A stretch of DNA of 11,431 bases, taken from positions 1-11,431 of the forward strand of contig JWZX01002307.1 of assembly GCA_001275005.1 (NCBI GenBank), in the 5' to 3' direction. This document shows positions 1 to 5,867 of the stretch, piece by piece; positions within the stretch are counted from its first letter, which is position 1; each line of letters begins with the position of its first letter. A program made the position numbers and the translations under genes. The DNA comes from Chrysochromulina tobinii. Lineage: Eukaryota; Haptophyta; Prymnesiales; Chrysochromulinaceae. A model generated the notes under the pieces. That model was not told the DNA's origin and ran no database searches. It was given only the letters and a program-made list of their open reading frames with translations.

Positions 1-118
1 CTTGCGCCGCGAGGATCTCCTCGACGGCAGCGAGTACGACGTTCTCGTGCAGGTATTTGCTCGTGGCGGTCGCCGTGTGCACCCGAACGTCCGCGTACAG
101 GTCGGCAGAGTACTCCAT
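1..118 (-). CDS. 5' fragment of an unrecognised gene running off the left edge
   Basis: Read on the minus strand from an ATG at 116-118, the frame stays open for 39 codons to the window edge. It begins M-E-Y-S-A-D-L-Y-A-D-V-R-V-H and ends in a helix-like stretch (ENVVLAAVEEILAAQ). Third codon positions are overwhelmingly G or C, as expected for a coding frame in GC-rich DNA, and the orientation matches all other genes here. The bases just upstream (GATCCTATATGG) contain a TATA-like string, but it abuts the ATG too closely to be a TATA box. I do not recognise the family. The main competitor is a plus-strand reading frame through the same bases, open to 337 from a TTG at position 2. It has no ATG at its start and a low-complexity Arg/Gln-rich tail, so I prefer the minus-strand reading. 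Confidence 0.45.
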   Translation of the reverse strand, partial: MEYSADLYADVRVHTATATSKYLHENVVLAAVEEILAAQ

Positions 119-917
119 ATAGGATCTCGACAGGGTCGGTTAGGATCGCAACAAGGCACCCAGCTGAGAGTGGCCCGCCCCGCTGTCGGCCGACGCTCCG
201 CGGTCGGCGGGCAGCGCCAGGCAAGTCAAGTCAAGTCTGGACGCGGCGCGATGATACTAGCTTCTCCTTCGAGACACTCCGTGTCCCTATCCACGAAAGC
301 CCGCATCGATTCAGACAACGTGTGTGTTAACAGTTAACTTTATTCCCCTGCACCCCATATGTTTGGAGGCTCCGGCCCCTTTTCCTCGAGACCTCGACTA
401 CTGCTGCGAGATCACTTCCCTGTTCCGTCGATCAGTCGATGAGCGTGGGTCCGCGGGGGTTCCGCTGTGGTGATTATTTCGCAATCACAAATATTCACAA
501 AGTACTTTTGCCACCATAAGAAGACCAAACAAGCATCAGGAAATGCAGCAGCCGAGCAGACTGACACAGCATGAAGGAAATCAAGCACAATGAGAAGTCA
601 CGCGTCGACGCTTCGGTACAGCGGGGCAATTGCAGCGAGCGGACGAAAACGTGGACGACACTCGACTCGCGGTCCGGAAGTCGTCCTACGGAACCTATCT
701 CTCGCGTCTCGGCCGGGCGGTAGGGGCATTGGCGGTATTGCGGTAGAATGCGGTAGGGGTAGGCCGGTACGAACTAGCACTTCAAGCGCACAGTGAGTAG
801 TCGCGTAGTGCGGAACTGTGATCACACAGAGCTCGACGTCGTGAGTCTCATGGCTGGTTCATGGTGAGTCCATGGCTGTGTCTCAGTCTAAGACGGACTT
901 GACCTTCTCGATGTTGT
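119..917. other. intergenic region, no supported gene
   Basis: About 800 bases lie between the 3' end of the GH5 gene and the start of the left-edge gene. Short open frames exist on both strands but are low-complexity and lack family features. Visible items are a small (CAAGT)n run near 222-236, a minus-strand AATAAA (plus-strand 339-344) too far from the GH5 stop to assign as its polyadenylation signal, and four GCGGTA hexamers at 717, 732, 740 and 750. The region should hold the 3' untranslated part of the GH5 transcript and the promoter of the left-edge gene, but neither boundary is readable from sequence alone. Confidence 0.5.
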
Positions 918-3212
918 TCAGCTGGTCGCGGCTGTGCTATCATGTGTGCTGGACACCATTTCTGCCGCATCACGAGTCTCCTGTTGCAGCTTCTCGTCAC
1001 GCTGCTGAGCGAACCCGTCGGCTCTTCGGCGGCGTGAGTTGCAGGCGGCCGCGCCACTGACGAGGAGTAGCAGCGTGGCTGCTGCTCCGAGGCCCGCTCG
1101 CGCACCAGTCAGCTGCAGCAGGAGAAATGGCGGCGCACTGGGTGGCGGCGGCAGCAACGGCGCGGGCGAAGAGGGAGGCGAGGGGGAGGGTGGCGGTGGC
1201 GATGGTGGGGGCGGGGGCGAGGGTAGCGGGGGCGACGGCCTAGGCGATGCTGGTGGCAGTGGCGATCGAGGAGGCGGGGGCGATCGAGGAGGCGGGGGCG
1301 GTCGACTCCAACGCGCCTGCAATGCAGTGATGTTCGAGACCGGCAGGCCTGAAAGCAAGGCAGCCTTCTCCGCGGCATGCGCATCGGCAAAGAGGCTGCC
1401 GGTGCGAAAGGAGTTGTCGTTCAATGTCCAATAAAAGGACCCCAGGCCACGCGCGATCAGGTAGTCTCGCAATGCCGCCTGCCACGTCGCCGTCGCAGGG
1501 ATGTGTTGCCCGTCCCACGTACGGCCCGCCCACGAGCCACCCCACTCACCCACGAGCACAGGGATGCCCTGCTGCTGTGGAATCCGCCCAAAGTGAGCGT
1601 CCCACACACCGGGCAGGTTGGCGGGGAAGGAGCGATCGTGCAGGTAACCTTGGGTGCCGTGGCCGTATATGTGGACCGAGAGGGCGAGCCGATGCGGCTG
1701 CTCGAGCGTGATAGGCCTACCTGATTGGCGGATGACGTTTTCCCCCCACCAGCAATCGTTACATGGACTGGCCCCGCCGATGCCTTCGGCGACGACAATC
1801 CATCGGTCACACCACGCATGGATCGCATCGCGCGCGATGCGCTGCACGAAGTCGCGCCACGCATCCCAGGACGCGTCGTGCGGCTCATTGAACACGTCCG
1901 CGAGCACCACATTCGGGAACGAGCAGTAGCGCTGAGCGAGCAGCTGCCATGCCCGGTAGATTGGTCGCTCACTCACGCGCCCACAGTGGTTGCTGCCCGG
2001 CGCCTCGCCCGTGCACCAGAGGCCATTGTTGCCTTCGGGATAGTCGAGCGTGTGCATATCGAGCATGACAAACAGCCCAGCGGCCGCCAGACGACGGATC
2101 AGGTCGTCGAGGGCTCCTAGCAGCTCCCAGCCCGCGTACTCACCACAGATGTTGCTGAGTACATAACCGTCGGCGGAAGCCGCCATGTTGAGCAGTGCCG
2201 CTGAGAGCGGCAAGCGCACAGCATTGAAGCGCTCGCGGCGCAGGTACGCGAGGTACTCGCTCACGGGATACTTGTAGAGCTCGTGCACACAGCCGCTAGC
2301 TTGTATGCCGGCCCAATTCGCGCCTTTGAGTTTGAGCTCTTCCCACTGCACTGCACCGATGTCCACATCCACAGCGGCCGCGCCTGGCGGATGCGCCTGA
2401 CGTACCGTATCGGTCTCAAGCCCAACGACGGGCGCAATCCAGAGCTTTCCCGCGTGCGCTGAGAGTGTGAATGGGCGCGTGAACGGTGCGTCGGGCGTGC
2501 CGGGACGCCAGAGCACGCGGGGCGGCGCGACGCTCGCCCTTGCGCAGCACGTGGCAGCGCAAGAAGAAAGGGCAAAGGGCGTGTGGCATGCGCGCTCGAG
2601 CGAGCGGGTGCCCTCGAGGGCACCCCACTCGGCAGCAGCCCACTCATTGCACGCCTCCTCCGGGGTGGCGGCCCCGTCGGCCTCCTCCGGAGTGGTCGCC
2701 CCTTCACGCGCCCAGATGTCGACTGCCTCCGCGCAGGGGTCCTGCGGAGGGTACGCAGGCGGCGGAACGCTTGGCGAGGCAGGTGGCTGCAAAGGCGGGG
2801 ATGGTGGCAAGGCTGGCAGGCGCTGCGCGGGCGGTAGACGAGGCATTGGTGATGGAAGTGTTGGCAATGGTGATGGAGGTGTTGCTGGTGGCAGTGGTGA
2901 TGGCGGATGTTGAAGACGGCTTGGCGCAGTTGGTTGTGTAGGAGCTTGGATGGTTAAGTCACTGTATGAAGGACGATGGAGCAACTCGTTGACTGCAACC
3001 ACAGCGGAGATCAGCATGGTCGCCGTCGCCGCCAACCCCACGCACAACCTGGTAGTACCACGTTTCCGCTCCTTCTTGCTCACTGGAGTGATATTGTCAA
3101 CCTCTGGCGGAGCTTCGCTCTGCTCCGGGGCCTCGAGCTCAAGAGCCACAAATCTTGATTTTGAACGAGAGCTCTGCTTGCCACGCCCACGGGCAGGTTG
3201 AGTTGGAGCCAT
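918..3212 (-). CDS. Membrane-anchored glycoside hydrolase family 5 (cellulase-like)
   Basis: Predicted 764-residue retaining glycosidase; the family cleaves beta-1,4-glucans or mannans, and endoglucanase is the most likely activity. Numbering from the ATG at 3210-3212: basic/acidic tail 1-54; hydrophobic segment about 56-77 (signal anchor); Pro/Ser linker about 90-158; Cys-rich ShK-like module about 160-225; GH5 domain about 285-635; long Ser-Pro-Pro linker about 636-695; second hydrophobic segment about 696-723 followed by a Cys-Asn-Ser-Arg4 stop-transfer-like sequence and a polar tail. GH5 landmarks are FNAVRLP (Arg333), MLDMH (His387), DVFNEPH with acid/base Glu443, SVHIYG (His514, Tyr516), VLVGEWGG with nucleophile Glu556, and FYW (Trp595). 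All catalytic residues are intact. The frame opens 45 codons further upstream, but those codons span a 17/18-bp duplication with unequal G-runs, so I take Met46 of that frame as the start. Substrate is inferred, not seen. Confidence 0.88.
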   Translation of the reverse strand: MAPTQPARGRGKQSSRSKSRFVALELEAPEQSEAPPEVDNITPVSKKERKRGTTRLCVGLAATATMLISAVVAVNELLHRPSYSDLTIQAPTQPTAPSRLQHPPSPLPPATPPSPLPTLPSPMPRLPPAQRLPALPPSPPLQPPASPSVPPPAYPPQDPCAEAVDIWAREGATTPEEADGAATPEEACNEWAAAEWGALEGTRSLERACHTPFALSSCAATCCARASVAPPRVLWRPGTPDAPFTRPFTLSAHAGKLWIAPVVGLETDTVRQAHPPGAAAVDVDIGAVQWEELKLKGANWAGIQASGCVHELYKYPVSEYLAYLRRERFNAVRLPLSAALLNMAASADGYVLSNICGEYAGWELLGALDDLIRRLAAAGLFVMLDMHTLDYPEGNNGLWCTGEAPGSNHCGRVSERPIYRAWQLLAQRYCSFPNVVLADVFNEPHDASWDAWRDFVQRIARDAIHAWCDRWIVVAEGIGGASPCNDCWWGENVIRQSGRPITLEQPHRLALSVHIYGHGTQGYLHDRSFPANLPGVWDAHFGRIPQQQGIPVLVGEWGGSWAGRTWDGQHIPATATWQAALRDYLIARGLGSFYWTLNDNSFRTGSLFADAHAAEKAALLSGLPVSNITALQARWSRPPPPPRSPPPPRSPLPPASPRPSPPLPSPPPPPSPPPPSPSPPSSPAPLLPPPPSAPPFLLLQLTGARAGLGAAATLLLLVSGAAACNSRRRRADGFAQQRDEKLQQETRDAAEMVSSTHDSTAATS
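2649..2702 (-). repeat. 27-bp in-frame tandem duplication inside the GH5 gene
   Basis: Two 27-bp units encode nine residues each, GATTPEEAD and GAATPEEAC. They sit inside the Cys-rich ShK-like module, between its first and second cysteines, and lengthen that module without breaking the frame. Confidence 0.8.
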
Positions 3213-3270
3213 GGAAGTTTTACAGTTCACGAAATTCTGCATGCATTTGGGCGAACTTTGGCTTCTTTTG

Positions 3271-3305
3271 GTGATTGGAGTCCCCCCGTGATTGGAGTCC
3301 CCCCC
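3271..3305 (-). repeat. 17/18-bp tandem duplication in the GH5 5' leader
   Basis: The unit GTGATTGGAGTCCCCCC occurs twice in a row; the second copy has one extra C. The unequal homopolymer shifts the frame between copies, which argues that this is untranslated leader and supports the downstream ATG at 3210-3212 for the GH5 gene. Confidence 0.7.
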
Positions 3306-3477
3306 GTGGCGGGGGGCGGTTGTAGTACGTTGTCCCCCCACAATCATGGTGTTATAGATATACTCGACGTCCTATGAGCGGCGCCAGGGCAAAAACCACT
3401 GGGTCGCGCGAGCCGCGACGCGTGTAGGGACCCTAACCGGTGCGGCTAGCTGTAAAACGTCACGTAAAAACGTCGCG

Positions 3478-3495
3478 TCGAGACTCGAGTCTCGA
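3478..3495. repeat. 18-bp perfect palindrome in the GH5 upstream region
   Basis: TCGAGACTCGAGTCTCGA reads the same on both strands, with an XhoI-type CTCGAG core. It lies about 270 bases upstream of the GH5 ATG. It could be a binding site for a dimeric factor or a chance palindrome. Confidence 0.6.
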
Positions 3496-3531
3496 GACGA
3501 ACGAGACATCGGTCGACTGGCCCGTTGGCAG

Positions 3532-3568
3532 CTACGGTAGCGCTACTGAACTCACCGCGCTACTGTAG
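3532..3568. repeat. imperfect hairpin downstream of the Ser-rich gene
   Basis: CTACGGTAGCG (3532-3542) and CGCTACTGTAG (3558-3568) are complementary at 10 of 11 positions around a 15-base loop. The left arm continues into GTAGCGCTAC, itself a palindrome. It begins about 65 bases past the stop of the Ser-rich ORF in transcript orientation, so it could be a 3' untranslated structure. Confidence 0.45.
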
Positions 3569-3634
3569 ACGTTTGTACAGCGCTCGACAGCCGTTAAGTT
3601 ACATGTCCTGTAGTCTCTATTGACTATATGGTAT

Positions 3635-4759
3635 CTACATTCCCTCAAAACAGTCGAGGGTCTTGGCACGGGCTCTTGACCTCCCCGCTCCAGGGGACCA
3701 CGCCGGAGTATACCCTGCCCCTCGTAGTTCCCCGCTCGTCGAGCGTTGTCGCACGTTGTTGGTTTGCCGCATGTGATGCAGCAGCATCATTTCTGTGATG
3801 TGAGCGGAGTGTTGATCCATTTCTGTGGTGTGCGCGGAGTGTTGTTCCGCCAACATGCTGCGTGGGCGATCCCGTTGTGCTTCCGGTTTCGCAGGAGCAC
3901 CTGCTGAATCCGCTGGTGCTGCGTCCGGTGCATGTAATGCTTCCGGCCTCGCAGGTGTCCGGCTTCGCAGGTGCTCCGTCTTCGCAGGTGCTGCCCGTGG
4001 AGTAACACCCTTGGTCAGCTGCGCAGTCGTCAGGTTGCCGGTTGAGGGGTCTAGGGCTTGAAGCAACTCGAGGAACCGAGCGGCTGCGACTGCGGTGCCG
4101 CGCTCTGTCAGACGCACGGGCGAGGTTTGATGGCTTGGGTGAACGCACGAGTCGTCTTTACCAATGGACTTCAACGAGCTGCTGGAAGGCGAGAGCGAGA
4201 GCGCAGCCGAACAGCCTTGCTGCATCGATCGCTCTGTCAGACGCACGGGCGCGGTTTGATGGCTTGGGTGAACGCACGAGTCGTCTTCACCAATGGACTC
4301 CAACGAGCTGCTGGAAGGCGAGAACGAGGACACGGCCGATCTGCCTTGCTGCGTCGATCGCCTTTGCGGCGGTGCTATGAGCTGTCCTCCGGGCATGATC
4401 GGTTGTGAGGCTGGTCTGGGCAAGCGGGGCCGGCGCACCAACACAGAAGCCTCCATGTCAGTCGCGGTGGCACTCTCTAGGATCTGTGGGAGGGACTCGG
4501 ACGCCTCGCCGCCGCTCGTCTCGGGCCTCTCTGCGCCGCTGCTCGCTGCGCTGCTGCTCTCTGCGCCGCCGCTCTCTGCGCTGCTGTTGCTGCTGAGCCA
4601 AAGCGCGTGTGCATACTCAATGTCGGGGGTGACTGCATCCACATCGATTGATGGCGATCGGGGTATGGATGTCGACGATGGCGATAGCGATGCGGGCGCC
4701 TCGGAGCTAGAATGTAGCCTGGAAGCGGCCGCATGCGATGCGGGCTCATTTGCCAACAT
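3635..4759 (-). CDS. Ser-rich low-complexity hypothetical protein with 43-residue tandem repeat
   Basis: Open frame of 374 codons from the first in-frame ATG (4757-4759). The frame is open further upstream to a TAG near 4856, but that part has no ATG, so an upstream spliced exon is possible. I recognise no family. The protein is probably disordered: a Ser/Pro/Ala/Glu N-terminal third with SSNSSAESGG-type runs, a basic Pro/Arg stretch (LVRRPRLPRP), two 43-residue copies containing SPSSSSLxSIGxDDSCVHPSHQT, one modestly helical segment (AAARFLELLQAL), a 10-residue duplication (QHSAHxTEM), and a basic tail. Because the 129- and 30-bp repeats are multiples of three, all six frames stay partly open here; a plus-strand frame at 4293-4763 competes. 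Orientation and length favour the minus strand, but there is no motif-level proof. Confidence 0.42.
   Translation of the reverse strand: MLANEPASHAAASRLHSSSEAPASLSPSSTSIPRSPSIDVDAVTPDIEYAHALWLSSNSSAESGGAESSSAASSGAERPETSGGEASESLPQILESATATDMEASVLVRRPRLPRPASQPIMPGGQLIAPPQRRSTQQGRSAVSSFSPSSSSLESIGEDDSCVHPSHQTAPVRLTERSMQQGCSAALSLSPSSSSLKSIGKDDSCVHPSHQTSPVRLTERGTAVAAARFLELLQALDPSTGNLTTAQLTKGVTPRAAPAKTEHLRSRTPARPEALHAPDAAPADSAGAPAKPEAQRDRPRSMLAEQHSAHTTEMDQHSAHITEMMLLHHMRQTNNVRQRSTSGELRGAGYTPAWSPGAGRSRARAKTLDCFEGM
3788..3847. repeat. 30-bp tandem duplication
   Basis: Two 30-bp copies start CATTTCTGTG at 3788 and 3818 and differ at only a few bases. In the minus-strand ORF they give the repeated QHSAHxTEM decapeptide. 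Confidence 0.75.
4102..4359. repeat. 129-bp tandem duplication (2 copies)
   Basis: The units 4102-4230 and 4231-4359 both open GCTCTGTCAGACGCACGGGC and are nearly identical, with scattered substitutions. 129 bp equals 43 codons, so the duplication keeps the frame in any reading. Divergence between the copies could show which strand has been under coding selection. Confidence 0.85.
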
Positions 4760-4863
4760 GTAAAATAATGACCTCGTGATCAGCTCTCTCTGAGACGCGT
4801 CGAATCCTCGTGTGGGATGCCGTCGGAGGTCAATCGACAAAAGACATAGGAATTCCTAATTGG

Positions 4864-4871
4864 TACATGTA
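4864..4871. promoter_or_regulatory. TACATGTA palindrome
   Basis: Perfect 8-bp palindrome about 105 bases upstream of the ATG chosen for the Ser-rich ORF. It is one of four copies in the window, all outside coding sequence. A regulatory role is inferred from this placement only. Confidence 0.3.
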
Positions 4872-5591
4872 AAGGGGCTAATAATGGATTTGCCCAATAA
4901 GGTATGAAAATAGATTCGCCGGTCCTCGAGGTCCGGCGGGGTCCGGCGGCCGGTAGGGCGACGTCTCACGTCTGGTCCCGTTTTAACCCGGGTTCTTTAG
5001 GTGCGCATTTAGTGGGTGCGGTGCAGATGGTCCGAACGGCCGATCCGCGTCGCGCACCTCTCAGCCGTAGGCAGCACGGTGGGAAGCAAAGCCTCTTAAA
5101 AAGTGTCCCATCCCTCCGATGAGTGCATCCCGTGCATGAGTCGCGGCGTGCTGCCCCACCCCAGTTTAACCTGTTTTGGTTACCTTGAGCGTCTCCATCC
5201 ATTCGATTGCATCCATTTGTCCTCACTCTTCTATATTCGCCTTCTCATCAGCGCGGGGAGAGTGCGGGGGGCCTTTGGGCAACCCATGTGTGTTCCGTCA
5301 GTCCATTCAATGTGTCATCATTTCACGTCGTGTGGTTATTTTCCAGGAAATGACCACCACATCTGTCTTCCCAATCCCTGTAAGACCAGACCGGGCATTC
5401 CAAAGCCCCCACAATTTCTCGAGATCGCCCCCAGCCTGACGCGCGCCGACTGGTTCACGACTGGCCACTGGCGTGCGGCCTAGCATCTCACCCGCCCGGC
5501 TCCAGACAGCCACGGTTCTCGCATATGCGCGAGACCCCCCAGCGACATGGAAGTCGTCACTAAATTCAAAATTGAACATACTCTACGCAGT

Positions 5592-5751
5592 GCGGAGCTG
5601 TCACTTTGTCTGAAAGTTTTATTTCGGAGCGACGCCGTCGCGCGTCGTTTGCTGCGTTGGAGCAAAGTGGAGCTGTCACCTCGTGGAGCTCTGAAAGTTA
5701 TATAGTCTCCGTATTATATGGTTTTTATTTCGCTTTTCGGACGCCGTCGCG
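5592..5751. repeat. imperfect direct repeat, second copy carrying an insertion
   Basis: Copy one (5592-5642) and copy two (5667-5751) share GGAGCTGTCAC, CTGAAAGTT, TTTTATTTCG and ACGCCGTCGCG in the same order. Copy two is 34 bases longer. Much of the excess is an AT-flanked block containing TATATAGTCTCCGTATTATAT between CTGAAAGTT and TTTTATTTCG. Confidence 0.65.
5699..5719. repeat. 21-bp TATA-flanked element, copy 1
   Basis: TATATAGTCTCCGTA, then T, then TATAT. It matches 8430-8450 at 20 of 21 positions. AT-rich ends enclose a GTCTCCGTA core. It could be a core-promoter element with TATA boxes or a very short dispersed repeat. Confidence 0.5.
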
Positions 5752-5867
5752 GTGCGGTGTCAACTGCTCATGCTACATCCCGATCGACGTTCCGCGCGAA
5801 AGTTAATGACATGAAATTTAACATAACATGACTCTGTGGGTGTCCAATTAAGTGCTGCACAGCATGT

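Larger units (their letters stand above)
4760..5867. other. 1.1-kb intergenic region, no supported gene
   Basis: This is the 5' side of the Ser-rich ORF and the 3' side of the amidohydrolase-like gene. It is more AT-rich than the coding parts, especially 5550-5867. Open frames of 66-126 codons exist on both strands (for example plus 5103-5483) but none has a recognisable motif. Structured items are listed separately: a TACATGTA palindrome, an imperfect direct repeat, and a TATA-flanked 21-bp element. A 10-bp tandem pair (GTCCGGCGG plus G or C) lies at 4931-4950. Confidence 0.5.

Noticed and set aside
1039-1434. Plus-strand Gly-rich frame
   Set aside because: It is the antisense of the Ser-Pro-Pro linker of the GH5 protein and carries no independent signal.
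4293-4763. Plus-strand 156-codon ATG frame overlapping the Ser-rich ORF
   Set aside because: It starts plausibly (MDSNELLEGENED) but becomes Leu/Ala low complexity that mirrors the Ser/Glu repeats, and its orientation differs from all neighbours. Kept only as an alternative.
4790-4812. tRNA-like GTCGAATCC
   Set aside because: No T-arm stem, A box or acceptor stem around it.
5290-5345. Possible C/D-box small nucleolar RNA on the minus strand (ATGATGA ... CTGA)
   Set aside because: The boxes are only about 16 bases apart, no terminal stem or second box pair fits, and no guide match could be checked.
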